Of a DNA stretch of 64,000 nucleotides, positions 12,883-27,105 are shown one piece after another. Where the stretch lies: NCBI GenBank assembly GCA_949317995.1, contig OX439036.1, positions 91,487,920 to 91,551,919 on the forward strand, in the 5' to 3' direction. The notes beneath the pieces are model-generated. The model was not told where the DNA came from. It did no database searches and saw only the letters and a program-made list of their open reading frames with translations. The DNA comes from Acholoe squamosa. Its lineage: Eukaryota; Annelida; Polychaeta; Phyllodocida; Polynoidae. Numbering within the stretch: position 1 is the stretch's first letter; every line of letters begins with the position of its first letter. The position numbers and the translations under genes were made by a program.

Positions 12883-13561
12883 TCTGTGGTGGCGGTGGTG
12901 GGCGCTCCACCCTTTACGGGGATGCCTGCGGTGGTGGTGGAGGTATTATACATAGTGCAGTCCGGACGGCACCTTTCTTATTATTTTCATAATTATCAAA
13001 CCGATTACCATAACGTATGCAAAATACACATCAACATATATGCAGTTACCACCAGCAGCTAACGGTCTGGCTTCACTGTGAGATGCCTGGCACCCTCCAA
13101 CTAGGGCTCTGCAGGGACTAACAATATACGGTGGTATGCATATACAGTCAGAGTCATACTCGGCATTGTTTCCTTCAAGTCTGCTGTGGTATCATCATCA
13201 TAATAATAATCCTCATTATGACTAATATCATCATCATTGGGACGTCATCGTAGGAGACAAGATGTGAGTGAGACAGAGGAAGTCCCGGGTTACATACTAC
13301 AAAGATTGAATAATAATTTATGACACAGAATGAGTGAAGTATATAAGACATTCTCTTGTCCCCGGAACAATAAGTTAGAGAGCCCAGAACTGGTAACATC
13401 TACCAACATACCATCATTAACATCTGGTACTCACAAAGTGAAAGCTATAACACAACGACGAGCATGATAATGTTCAAAATATTTTGTACAAACACCTGTC
13501 CATTCCTCTCTCTGGCCAATGGCAAAATTTGTAGCTTGAGGCAAGAAAGCAACAGACTTTT

Positions 13562-13572
13562 TATTTTATTTT
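13562..13572 (-). terminator. Probable polyadenylation signal of the RBPMS/cpo gene
   Basis: Two overlapping AATAAA hexamers on the minus strand (TTTATT on the plus strand) lie about 400 nt after the TGA at 13973. They are followed in the transcript sense by a T/G-rich stretch (TCTGTTGCTTTC) fitting a downstream element. The region is A/T-rich, so a chance match is possible. Confidence 0.45.
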
Positions 13573-13972
13573 TTTTTCGTTTAGCTTCGATCATTTTCTT
13601 CAAAATACCTAGCCAGTAGAGTAATTATACATAACTAATTAATATTCCAATAAACGATATAATCTTCGAAATCTACCTAGGTACAGTAATAAATAACACC
13701 TTGATTAAATGCATAATCAGACTATACAAAGTTATTTCAGGTAACCCTGTCGATTGCTCTAAAGTGTTTGTACCAATTGTTTCGTTTTGATCGGTGAGGT
13801 GGTGGACTTGTCCATTCTCCTAAGGTTGAGAACTTGATGGAGCTGGTTCTAGTGTCAGTAATATCGTCTGGTGTTGAGATTGGCGTGCTGCCACTGTCGG
13901 GTGCCACCGATATGTGGTCATCTCTTGTGGATGTAGTGGTGTTGGGTGTGGTGGCTGGATGACAGGGACTGA

Positions 13973-14206
13973 TCATGGGGTCAAACAATGTGGTCCAGCC
14001 ATGACTGCTGGAGGCTGTGTTGAGTGGTGTGGCAGAGATGGGAGCATCAAAGATCCACAGCCGGACTGTGGGAAGGTTACAATAGGTGCCCCGGCCTCAC
14101 CACCCATTTTGTGGCGGGCAAACTCGATACGGATGCCCCCACGCTCAGACGACAGCAGGAAAATCCCCTGGAGACGATTCATTACCTCACTGGCAAAACG
14201 AACATC
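13973..14206 (-). CDS. RBPMS: RBPMS/cpo exon H: end of RRM2 and C-terminus (terminal exon, boundary uncertain)
   Basis: It starts after acceptor CTCTCTGCAG and encodes [32 protein letters not shown] and KMG, the last half of RRM2. Read straight through it continues about 40 residues ([16 protein letters not shown] onward) to a TGA at 13973-13975. A second option is a donor G|GTGAGG at 14100. Combined with an acceptor 35 nt further on, this would switch to a frame open to 13737 with a Ser/Thr/Pro-rich tail. The RRM2 part is secure; the C-terminus is not. Confidence 0.85.
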   Translation of the reverse strand, partial: DVRFASEVMNRLQGIFLLSSERGGIRIEFARHKMGGEAGAPIVTFPQSGCGSLMLPSLPHHSTQPPAVMAGPHCLTP

Positions 14207-17200
14207 CTGCAGAGAGAATGGTACAGATAGATTAGTTACTGTAACCATTACAATTCCTACTTTAGATACAGAGTTTTTAGATGATGAGAAAAGTCAAATG
14301 AAATTACAGCAAAAATTTAGACATATTTGTAAGATTTCTAACGGTATTTCTAGAACCAACATAAATGCAAATGTGTTCTTACATTTTGAATATAAGAATA
14401 GTCTTTTCTTTTAATTGCATAGTAGTGTCAAGATAACTATTTTATTTTATGTGAATAACTTCTTCCCGTAGAGATAGCATTAGGGAGCCGATCCGCACAC
14501 CCCCAGTGGCGTAACGTGTGCCGATCCACCACAGCGGCCGATCCACCACTGCAGCCTCGTTCTGGGTGCATGTTAACATTCAAAATGGCGGATCGGCGCT
14601 TTTACGGGGAACTACGGTACCGGATTTTGATAATTTTTCCTTATTAAAACATCTAAAAACATAAAATAAATATAGAACTAAACTCCCCTGGTGTCCTCGG
14701 TGGCTGATCCACCCCTCGGGGGAGACCTCCCCCTCGTGGTGGATCGGCCACCTCGTACACCACGGTCGTTTAGTTCTATCTATTTATGGCTATATATCAG
14801 AATGTTATGGTATAGGCCTAATAAATACCTGGTATTCAACGAAGGCGACTGGCGACCCCCCCTTGTTATGCATCCTGAGTCTGCTAAAGCCAGGGAAACT
14901 GAAAGAAAACCAAACTTACGATAAGTGAGGGGAAGTTTGTCAGTTTATCTCAGTCAACAATTTCATAAACACTTTTCTCGGATACTTGTCTGCATGAGGT
15001 TAGTATTTTTGTATGTGAGCACAGTACGACGTGCCTATAGAAGTTGTGCCAGCAAAAATTATGAAAATACACGCTTTTTTAGTATAGAATTGACATTATT
15101 AGGTATAAGTAGAGATGTTTATATGCATATAATACATGTACATGCATTTGAGGTGCTGAAGTAGGGGAATACGCTATATATATATTTCATACAGTAGAAA
15201 CATTGTGTGCTCCACAATACTTTGAGTTAGGTTATCATAATTAGACATTTGGTATATTGTTATTATTCAGTTAAGTAGTAAGGAATCAAGCCACTCCTCA
15301 TACACCACCAACACCAAAGCCAAACTACACAACTACAGCGACATCTACATGGACCGGCAACACCACACACCTGCTGCACCTCTTATCTATATTTTGTTTG
15401 GCCTCATTGACATCAACCAGGCACTGTGCCTTGTCTGGGCCAGGAGTACGTTGAATTGTCTATAGTATATGTTTTGTCCAGGAACATCAAGAATTAATGT
15501 ACCCTGGCCCAGAGTTAACCTATCATTGTGACAGGTTTATTAGAACTGTCAACTTATTATAGACCTTGTCCATAAAGAAACAGCAGAATTTCAGTATCCT
15601 GGACTGGGATATTTGTCAACTATTGTTTTCACTTAGCACATTGACCTAGGTAGCAGCATCTGGCATATATTCCTGCGGTGCAGGCAATGCTTTTGCGTCT
15701 AGGAAGTGTTTCCCGGGTGACCCAAATTACTGACCAATGAATGGGCAGCATGTTTTCCAACAATTTTAGCAATTTCATCTTGACCCAAAAATTGATGAAA
15801 TTTTTGTTATTTCACTGTTATTCCTCTTGGTCATAAAAGCCATAGCGGCAAGAAATATTGCTGACCTTTGGGGCCCATATATACAGATGGGTGATAAGCA
15901 GACATGTTAGGTATGTGCCGAGGCATGGAGACTTTGGGGAACATCTAAAGGTGGAATAGTTGTACAGAGTGTAGGCAGAAGTGCAGAGGCGGGTCTACAG
16001 AGTCGTGCTAGCAATTAGTGGACACAGTTAATGGTGTACCACAGTCTCTTGCCAAGACATCATATTTCTTCTTCATATTGAGACACCACACACAGCAAGT
16101 TCACATCACCAGCCAGTGCCTGTACAGGTTAGATTAAAGTATCAAAACTGCAAATGTTAATGCTTTTACTGGCTGATCTTGTTTTGTTAAAACTTTACTT
16201 AATTTCCGAGAAGTCTGGCAGTCTGACAGAAAGTGGTTGTGGTAGGGTTGGGAGTCATTTAAGCAATCGTGAAAGGCGTTGGTCTCTTTGCAGCAGGGGT
16301 GTATATGCGTGCGATTGCATGTGCTAAATGTGCAAGATCAGGGTTGTCCTGCCAAGCTCCAATCACCAGGGTTGTCCTTACACACAGAAGGGTAGAGCCT
16401 AATGATAATGGGCGGGGAACCTTGTTCAACCATTTTCAGTCAGTTACAACCAGTTTCTCATAATTTCCACGACAAACGGAATTCATCCAAATGTAAACTA
16501 GGATTTCTGGATTTTCTCCACAGATTTTAAGTTTCAGTCTTAATGTACAATTTTTCATTTGCTTTAAGTGGTAAGGAGCGAGGTGGCCTGCTGTGAGGAG
16601 GTGGTCCAAGTGGCACGCGCACATTTTGTTGTTGGGAGAATATAGTTGTAAATGTTTCAGGGGTAGTAGGGTGGTCTGTATATACACAGTATGTGTATAT
16701 ACAGAGAGTATGATAATGATAATAATAATGACTAGAATAAGGTAAAGGAGGAGGCAGCAAAGAGCGGGGCTCCTGCATACAGCGGGCCCGGTGGTGTAGA
16801 GCCAGTGGTGTAGGAGTGCAGCTTGGTGTACCTGCTGAAGAGGTCCTTTAGTTCCTGCTCGGAGCATAATGGGCCCAGGTTGGCCACAAACAGGGTGGAG
16901 CAGGGGGCAGTCGTAGAGGAAGCTGGGCTTGTGGCGCCTGGGCTACCCATCATAGGGCTAGGCATAGCAGCCGCGCCCATCAACTGCATCGACGAGACTG
17001 TATGTGGGGTCGCTGCAGCCATTTGCTGGGGAGGCATGGTCATATGGGGTACCTGTGAAAACAGCCACACCCACACTCATGTTAACCAACATCCAGCACC
17101 GGACACACACACAGTCTCACAATACGCCGCCTGCCTTCCTGTTCTCTCCTTCTCTTGTGCTCTAATTTCTAAACTTTCCAGACTATTGCTTTAACATGTT

Positions 17201-20200
17201 GCTTTTTTTTTTAAACAATTTCTTTAAAAGCCCAGGAAACTTATCTACAATCTGAATCAAAAGTCGCCTTTTTCATTACGTTTCTTAAATTCCATGGCCC
17301 TTCCTCCGGTAGCTACTGCACACCACCAAAATAATGCCTAAAGATCGATCGGCAAGCAACTTTCCAATACTTTGTAAAGTATTTCTACTGCTATTATGAG
17401 TTGATATGCAAGCCCGACCCACTCAGTCGACTGTGGGCCTGTAGAAGACTAAAACAACTCGGCCTAAAGAACTAAAGCCCTGCAACGAGGGGCCCTTCGA
17501 ACAATGGCCCATCAAAGTCTGAGCGACCTGTTTCGCACAGCACCCATAGGCAATTTCTGCGCCTGTTTCACGATCTGATGGTCATGAGGAAGAGTGCTGA
17601 AATGACCAGCAGGTGCTAAATGAGAGGACCATAGTTCCAAGGGCTATAGTTCCAGAGGCTCCGGTTCAAAGGGCATTGGCCCACAGGGACTTCCAGTAGT
17701 GCAGCATCTAGTTTGTGGCTGGTCCACCAGGAGGTGCTGCTGTTGGGAGGCAGTGGGAGGACAGCCCTGACAAGCGGCGGCTGAGGGGGTTAGACAAAGC
17801 TAAGTGCGCTCCGCCACAGGTGAGGGCGGCGGGTACTAAGACTTACCAATTAACACATACAAATATATCAAATAGAGAGAGAATCTACACTGACTTAAAA
17901 AAAACAACTAAGATTAGTGTCCACTGGAAAGGTGGTAGGTACACCAATGTCATTCGGATAGTATTGTTTGAAGGGAGGAATAGACTTGAAGAAACCCGGT
18001 TTAAGACACTAAGCACTACTACTTAAATTTAAAGCATCATCCATGGTAAGTAGAACGTCAGGTATATGGAGGAAACCAGGTTTATTGATGTTTTACATGC
18101 AAGGGGTGCATTTCTGGTGAGTTACAAAATCATATGAGAGGGGACAGGGAGGGGGGGGGGCCCATGGGAAAACTGACCTCATCAAAGGGTCATGTACCCC
18201 AGATTGCAGAGGTTAGTTTGCCCAGTGACTAATAGTAGTATATATAGAGGGATGCAGACATAAAAGACATCTACGACAGAGTTGTGGTGACGGGTGGTGC
18301 CAGTAAACAGCTGATGATTACTGTTATATTGGTTTTAGTAGAAAAGACAGGGAACACTTACTCCTTGATGATTTCCCAACATAGCTTGCTGTTAACGAGA
18401 AGAGAAACATGTCTGGGTTAGGCGATTGTCTGGGCATCCAACCATTGCATATTACGACTTAACTATTTAAAGGTCTCATTGTCCCGGCTGCCCATTGGTC
18501 AGCATGATGCATGGATGTAGCCTTGGTGAGTCACCTTGCCACGGTTACATTCATCAATCAGGGCAGTCCATGTGGTTGACACATCTCACAGGGTCGGCAT
18601 GATGCACCAATACAGAACTAGCAAGTAAAATTGCCCAGACTGCATTAGTGGACCATGCTAATCAATGAACATTAACCTGGAGTCATCTAACAGACCTTTA
18701 AATGGTTAAGTAGATAAGAACAGTCATATATACTTTATTCACAAAGCGGGGTTCTCCAGAGACTGAAATCCGTCCTACAAAAGCATGAATTAAGATATTA
18801 CAGTTACGGACATATTTGGAAGCTACTAATTTCTAGTCATCGTGTAATAAATGTCAATTTTGCATTTTCAATAATGCATATCTTACATCAGTGAAAGCCA
18901 AATGTATGCCAAAATCGTGCTACTATAATTGCAGTTTGGTGGAGAACCCGACACTAAAATTCGATGCACCTTGGCCCAATGACTCAATGCAGAAGGAACA
19001 ATATGCAGGTCAAACAAGGAAGCATTATGATTACAAAGTTTATATGTTATTTTCACTCTTAGTTTACAGGCAGCAAGAGACTAGCAGTATAATACCTTCA
19101 TAATATACAAAGATATACTCGATAATGAAGCTTACATCGCCATGTGAGTTCAACAAAATTGTATCATAGTGTAAGAGTAGCTGTCTTTAGCTCCATAGTT
19201 ACCTGCGGGACCATTTGTGGCTGCCCTAGACTTCTATAGTTAAGCATAACTTTCTCTGGGCTCTCCTGTAAAGTTGGCAAAACACAGTAGATACAGCTTT
19301 TTAGAACTCACGTGACGATGGTAATGTAGCAGACAAAACAGGTGTGATCACTCTATATGTATAACCCTTTTGAATGGCCACATGATTTATGACCCTAGGC
19401 GGTCATTAATTGCCAATGCAGTGCTGGGGAGTAGATTCACCAGCACTGCATTGGAACGTCATGCCAACCACTTAGAAATACATCAGCTGTGTGAGTTTGG
19501 CATAATGCAATTTGATTTAGGGACAGTATTATACATCAATACATGTGACAGGATCTGCGAAAAGGGACCTTATTTCAGGGGGAATAAGGTCCCTTCTCCC
19601 AGTACAGGTCACACATGATGATTTCCTGATGTATAAATGCAGCACTGTAGAGTAATTGTCAGTGCTGAATTCATCCATCACATCGACCATTTGGAGCATC
19701 AATTTGAAAACTTGAGGCATCATGTTAACCATAAAGGGGTATGGATTTAAATAGGGAAACTTCATAATGGCTTACACTCTACCCTACCCTTCCCATTGTT
19801 ACTATGTTACCCACAAATTCATAAAAGTGCCTGTGAAGCCTAACCATCCCCTTTCTGTAGAACCTTTCTATAAGATGACGTGGATTGGATCACGTAGCAT
19901 CACTAACATCTCCTAATGGTCACTAACAGAGAGAGAGAGAGAGGTCTGTGCCACGTGACCTTTTCAGATATATTAGGGATAATTCCCACACGACTACCTT
20001 GGTGTGAAGACCAATGCAACGTACCTGCTGGCTACTTTAAACTCATTTCTAGCTCAGTCTCCTCAGGTAGTTTACTTCAACTTGCCAACCCTTAGTACCA
20101 AGTACTGGTTTATTAATGATCTTTTGTAATTTATTTACCACACAAGCAATCAAGCATCTACATATTTTAAAGTCCCCCTACACCCCAGTCTTCTTCAAAA

Positions 20201-23200
20201 AGATTGATCCGAGACTCACGAAATGTCATTTAGTACAATTCATCTTGCACAGGAGATAATTTCAGAGCTCTTTCGATGTCTAAAAAAATATTTCCCAAGA
20301 ACAAATAAACACATGGCAGTTTCAGTTAGTGCCGTCACTAAAACCGGCCAGAGGCCAGACCTCTGGCGAAGCTAGGCTATAAAAACGGAGCATGGGCGAT
20401 AAGAGAGAAGTTGGCAGCCATGGAGGCGTGTCGTGTGTTAATTAACCCCCTCCCACCAGGTGGCTGACACACCTGTTGGCGTGCATGAGGCCTCCTGTTG
20501 GGGCCGTCACCATGGAGAACCCCAGACCAAACAGCCGATAATTACCTCCAACCTTTAAATAAATAACAGCCATGCAAACTCACATTAACCTGAAAGGAGG
20601 CTTTTTCACGACATCTATGTCCCCTCTTAGCTGAAGCACCACTACCCTTTAAGGACTAAATGATACCTCCAGGTTTTGTGTTGATTTGCGGTGAATAACA
20701 CGAATGTGCTGCAGGGAATGCATCAACCCATCGTCATGGAGCTGAGTGTAGCCCTGTGTGACCCTGGAATGGTTGTAGCTGACTATGGATCAGTGGACGT
20801 TTATTACCGTCCAAACACTCAGGGCTTGATTGATTTAGATTCCCAGGTGATTCCCCCTTCAATCCCTTTCTGTTCCCAGGTCTGCTCTGCCAGGGTACCC
20901 CCCCCCCCCGCCATACCCTTTCTCTGAGAGAGGAATATGATTATGTGTAATGCTATCGCCAAAAGTTTCCCTTAATAACCATTGATTTTAGCAAAATTGT
21001 GATCACATCCTGTTTACATCTGCTACAACATAAAAGCTATATACCTAAGTCAAGAATTGTGCGTGCAGTAGAAAGTAACACTAGACATGCTTTAATATGA
21101 ACAAATTGAAAATATGGCATTGATATATAAATCAATTGTACGTGCAGAGCAATGGTTAAGTAAACGCTATACGTTCTTGTTCATACATCGATACCAGGTG
21201 GAAAATATTTGAAATAGTACATTGGGAACATGAAATTAATTTCAATATCAGATCTTGACCTATTGAAGCAGCAGCAGCTTAAGAATACTGTCCATTCTCT
21301 TACTCCTCCTTTCGGTGAGGATCATTTTAAGATTCACTTAACTCATGCCATGTAGGAACACCGTTAGAGAGGTCTGGACTTTGGAATGATATAGAACCGG
21401 AGCAGGGTGGGGGAGCGGGGGATTTGGCATTGGCCTTTGCGTCATACGCGGTAGTAGTATAGGGAAAAGGTGAGCTTAACAGAGTATAGTTAAATGGTAC
21501 ACCGTCTGTGGCTTATATACCGCGGTAGTAGTATACTAGAAAGGTGGTTTTGTGTATGTAGTAGTATAGTGGAATGGGGCATTGGATGTGGCTTTCAGAT
21601 TATAGGTAAGGGGCCATTGGGTTTGGCGCATAGTATTACAAGGGAAAAGGGATATGGCGAAGTATTATAGTAGCATAGAGAAAAGGGGGCCTTATTGTAT
21701 TAAAGGGAAAATGTGCTACCCATGGCGTATACATAACTAATTGCAATGGGAGGAGGGATATTGAATATGGCTCACAACCAGTCCAGACCTCTACTCACGT
21801 GCTTTAACCAGTTTTATTACAATTGTCACAAAACATATATAGTCATAGGTAACGGCTACAAAAGTGCCTCCTTTGAGGGCCGCATAGTGCCTGGATACAT
21901 TATGTTCCTTCGTGTTCATGATGCACCGATGCAGTGCTGGTGAATCTCTTCACTAGTGCTTCATTGGTGTATCAAGCCGACCCTATGGGAGTGTATCAAC
22001 CATATAGGATCGCCATGATGCATGAATGCAGCCCTGATGAGTAGAATCACCAGTAATGCATTCCTGCATCATGACCAATGGTAATAGTGCACCAAGGTAC
22101 TATATGGCACTTATCCCTGTCTACATATCAGGGTGCTTACCTGTGCTAGGGCGGGGTGCTGGATCAGCGTCGGGTGGTGGTGGTGCATCTGCGGGTTCAG
22201 CTCAGTGTAAGCGGCCAGGGGGTGGGCGGCCCACGTCTCAGGCATACCTGGGAAAAATGCAGCACCTAACTCTTCTGAAATTCGGAAAAGGGGCAAAAAA
22301 ACACACACAGTCAACACACTAGTAGGGTGAGAGGCACACCAGGTCGGAGAGTGAGTACTATCTACCAGCGGGGTGCCACCCTAATGGCCGGGGTATGCAG
22401 TCAGTGCTATATGTATGTACAGAGGGTGGGAGTAATTATGACACACATCAATATGTCAACCAAAAGTCATCAAAGCATAGAAAAGCTTTCTGCCGTCATA
22501 TATTTGGGTTATTTGAATCGAAAGCTTCCAAACTTAAATTATTTGAGAAAAGCAGCCAAACGTTGGAAAGATAAAAGGTAGATCCAAAAGAAATTGGTAT
22601 CGTCTGATATCCATGAGGATATGACAAATCTCCAAGCGGCGTTTGGTTTAACTGGTTATGCAAAGCATTGGGAAATCCCCTAATGCCCTGCTTGAAGGAA
22701 GTAATGTAGTCACTGACGTCCCAGGCCGATAGGGATGGGCACCTGTGTGGTGAAGGGTATATAGGGCTTAACGAGGTTACACCATGGCTTATGTTTGGGG
22801 AGGGGTAGTAAAGGGGGAATAGTCAGCCAAAGTTTTTCCATCAAAAATCAGATCTTAAATGAAGAAACCAGACAAAAACTGTTACCATCATCACAACCCA
22901 TTTTCCAGTTGGATTAATCATTATTTAGAGTCCCACCAGTAGTCGGCAAGTCCCATTAATAGGCGTGGTGTAGAGAGCCACATTTACTAGTAGTGTAGCG
23001 CACTATGAGAGACATGACTACACTGAGGTGCACACGATAATAAAGTCTCTACCATCATAGCACCTAGTATACCTAACAGACACGCCGCTTCACCAAACAC
23101 AACAGACAACATCTTAGCTTAACTTTAGAAGATGAAAATAGATAAAGATAACAAAATAGCCATCAATAACCTTACTACAGAAAACAATTATCATTTTGAC

Positions 23201-26200
23201 AATTTTAAGTAGAATATTTACAGAGAGGTGCAGAGTTCTGATGACATTATTTACAGTTGTCTGTAGTCTTTGATGGGGGTCGCATTATGAAGCATTATTT
23301 TGATACACTCTGGAGTACATCCAGAATACCCATGCGCAGTACAATTAGGCATTTATTAAACCTCTGAAAGGTAACACCCTAAAGCTCATCAACACGCTAT
23401 TAGTGGAAGCCCAACCAAGCATTTCCAGTCCTAGATAATAACCTAGATAACATTAACAATACGTTCCTTGAACATACTACACAATTATTAAATCTTAAAT
23501 GTTGAACTACTTTTTCCAATAATATGATATAAAACACGTATAGGAATGTACATAAATCCGATGAATCACTTAGAATATATTGGTACTACGACAGTGATGA
23601 GGTCATTCCCAGAACTTTTAGAGCAGTTTAAGATAGCTAGAGGGACTACTAAAGATCCCTTGAGGACGCCAAGAGGGGCGCCACGCACCTTGCTCTGCTA
23701 GCCAGTAGTACCACAAAAGGCCGGTAGGGCTCTGTGTGGTGCTGGAGGAAGGGGCCGACGACAACAATACTATAAATTAGCCACGTGACCTTTACAGGGC
23801 CATCCTCCGCTGGTGCCATCAGACAAGGGCAGCAGATGCCCTCCCCCTTCCCCCTCCCATCCCCCATGATCGCCCCCTCTTCCATCCCCCCACAGACTCC
23901 TAAACCTACCCCCATAGCTACAACCTCTTGCCAACCAACCCTCAGAGATACCCCCAAACCCACCCCCCAACTTACAACGCTCCGTCCCCAATGTTATTTC
24001 CTTGCCCTCTGCACAGAGCAGAGACATTGAGAAGGCCCAAGCCGTACGACCTTCTCCCTACCTCTCCCCTCTCCCACCCCCCTTCCCCAACAACCCCCAC
24101 TGTAGCCAGGCAGGAGAGCCCCTACATTCGCCCCACCCCACTTTAACTAGCTCAAAGACAACAGCACCAGGACAAGGCCAATGTCCTCAGCCCCCTTGTT
24201 GGACACAGAACATTATTAAACACAGGACCCTTGCTGGTTTTTGAAGGTTACTAAGGAATATTAGAGTGCTGACAGATGAAACAAATCTAAAGAGAAGCCA
24301 GGTACTATGGCTGTATAGTATCAATTTCCCATAGACTGATGTTTGTACTTGTTGTGGCTTCCTCCCAAACACACCACTGTGAGGCCTTTGTTCCCTCCGT
24401 TCTGTCAGGCTGAAGTTAAGGACCACATGATGCCTCCACCTTCATGTCCACTGGTTGTCACGATGCACCAATTCAGCGCTGGTGAGATACTCGCTAGTGA
24501 TTCATTGGTGCATCAGTTCTACCCTTTTGGAATGTATCAACCATGTATAGTCGGTATTTTGTGTGAATGCATGCAGCCGTGGTGAGTAGACTCTCCAGGG
24601 CTGCATTCAGTATCATGATGACCAAAGGACCAAATAGTGCGTTACCATTGCTCTGACTGTCCCCTTAAAGGCTTAAATGGCACTTATACAGTATAGTGTT
24701 ACAATATTCTGTCCCGGTGTGATTCATGTATTCATGTCTTCTGTCTCTGTCAGTCACCTGTATCATTTTCATTTATATGAGCAGCAATTATTAGTAGTAG
24801 CAATGTGTTGCTGGTGACAAAAATTATGGAAAAATTAAGGATCTAAAGGAAAAAGACTAGATTTCAAAATAGAATTATGCACCTTTTGGAAGAAAGCAAC
24901 ATGCTAGGTAGGGATGGCATAACTGTATAATGATACTAGTTGTATCTAATAACAAGCTAAGACCAGGCAATCCGAATAGTCTCAGCCGAACAAAAAGATT
25001 TAATGAAAATGTCAATTCGCGTGTTGTCGTGCCATGATTGTGGGTTTTGAACTCGCTTTTCTAAAGCGGTGTATTTGTGGTTGTGGCCTGTGTCAGGGTG
25101 GGTGTGGCTTAACTTGTAAGGCACATTTTGATTGGCTACAGTGGTGTGTATGGGCGGAGCCTGCTACTGCGTCTTGCTTGGCACCAGTCGGGGGTGGAGC
25201 TTGTGGCGTCGGGGCCCGCTCCTAGCACTCTGTAGGCATAACTGACATCCAACTGCCTTTCCATTTCACAAATTTCATGTATCAAGATATCTTCATCCTT
25301 TGATCAAATGTCCCCCTTCTACCATATTTCCTTATTCGAAATTCCCAATTCTTCCGATGGATATCGAGTATGACTTCTCATAAGGAGTTTTGATTCCGTT
25401 CCTAAAACAATGGTCACCCATTTAGGTATGAATTTTGCTTTTGAAATATCCCATACAAATTTCAGAATTCAGAAAGAAGAAACTCATTTTTGATTCCAAC
25501 CCTAACCCACTTCAACTTGATGACATTTTTCAATTCCGAAAAGATCAGTCTCACATTATTGGAAGGCACGTAGTGAAGTCAGTTTAGCTCTACCACAATG
25601 AGAGTGTCCGTAGCAGCAGCCTTTCGGAGATAAGAGGCTACTGCTGAAGTAGTAATTCAAGGGCCGAATGATGCCTCTGGAATCTTGTTAATTTGTCGTC
25701 ATGATGCACCAATTCAATACTGGCAAGTCTACTCACCAGGAATACAAGGGGTCAAGGGGTCATGCTGACTGGTGAGTAAGACCCCCGCCAGGACTGCATC
25801 CATTCATAATGACGACCAATTGGACGTATTGATGCATTGAAGCAGTCCTGTCTAGTGACCCAGGCCACCCCTGTGGGGTTGATAACTCCCATAGGGCTGG
25901 CACGATTCCCCAATGCTGTGTTGGCGAGTAGACTCACCGGCACTGCATCGGTGCATCATGGCGACAAAGGAACATGAAGACTATGGCATCATATGGCCTT
26001 TAAAAGGATAGTACAAGTAGTGCAGGGGTTGCTGCTGCTGCTGCCGGAGTAGCTGCAGTACTTACGTCCAGTGATGGGGTGTACAAGTGTCGGGTGAGTG
26101 GCGGCAGGCTGTGGGGACTGCTGCTTGGGCTTCGTCACCTTTGTGTTGCTCTTAGCAAACTCTAACCGCAGCGTCTGGGGCAGGTCCGGGTCAAAGCGCA

Positions 26201-27074
26201 CACCCTGCTAGGGAAAGCACCGTCAGTACTCAACGAAGCCACTGGTTGTATGTAGGGGTGACGTGCTCGTCAGGTGCCCAGGGCAAACAGGTAACAAACA
26301 AACCTACTACTAGTCAAGGAGGGGCAGGGCAGGGGTTATGATGGGGGCTTGAGGAAGCGAGCAAGGACTTACAGAGCGTTGTGGACGAGGGGTGGGGACA
26401 AGGGGACGAAGTAAGGATTTGAGGAGCAGAAGAGTTTGAAGTGGGGATAGAAATGAATACACGGAAGGCACCAATATGAGGGCATATGGGAAGAAGAGCG
26501 GTAAAAGTATATGATATAATGACATTGGAATATTTGGGGGGGGGGGCTAAAATGGACAAGACGGAGAGGAGGGGAAATGGGCTTTGGGACCATACGAAGA
26601 TGGGGATAGAGATTAGGGCCAAAGGTGTGAAGCAGTAGGAGGTAAGGAATGCAGGGGCGGTTGAAACGGGGTGTGGGTTTAGGGAGAATTCCAATTACTT
26701 TAATTATATTGCAGCAGCAAGAATTGAAGATTACTAAAAATATCTAACTTGTGATATCACTAAAGGAATGAAGGGACGGTTGAAACGGGGTGCGGGTTTA
26801 GGGAGAATTCCAATTACTTTAATCATATTGCAGCAGCAAGAATTGAAAATTACTAAAAATATCTAACTTATGATATCACTGCTGTATGGTCTGCCGAAAT
26901 GTAGGAGGTATGGATGGGAGTAAGGCATCTTGTAAAATAACAATGAACTAAAATTTGTTGATCATTATGCATGAAGTCATCTTGTGTCAAATTGAAAAGG
27001 TTGCTGATGTCGGCCGGTGTGTATAGACACCCTGTAGTGGGCCGGTGATAACCTAGAGTAAACTACAGCAATAA

Positions 27075-27105
<31 letters not shown>

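Larger units (their letters stand above)
6591..13544. other. 3' flank of the RBPMS/cpo gene, no gene recognised
   Basis: About 7 kb of mostly AT-rich DNA without recognisable exons on either strand. Items seen are the X-box at 7307, a short AT-repeat area near 9660-9700, and a pair of 26-bp direct repeats at 12821-12882. Confidence 0.5.

Noticed and set aside
13914-14414. 166-codon plus-strand open frame
   Set aside because: Antisense to exon H of the RBPMS/cpo gene and its intron; no recognisable protein.
16823-17194. 123-codon plus-strand open frame
   Set aside because: Antisense shadow of exon F.
23820-24150. Proline-rich plus-strand frames
   Set aside because: Explained by a C-rich polypyrimidine tract; several overlapping frames are open at once.
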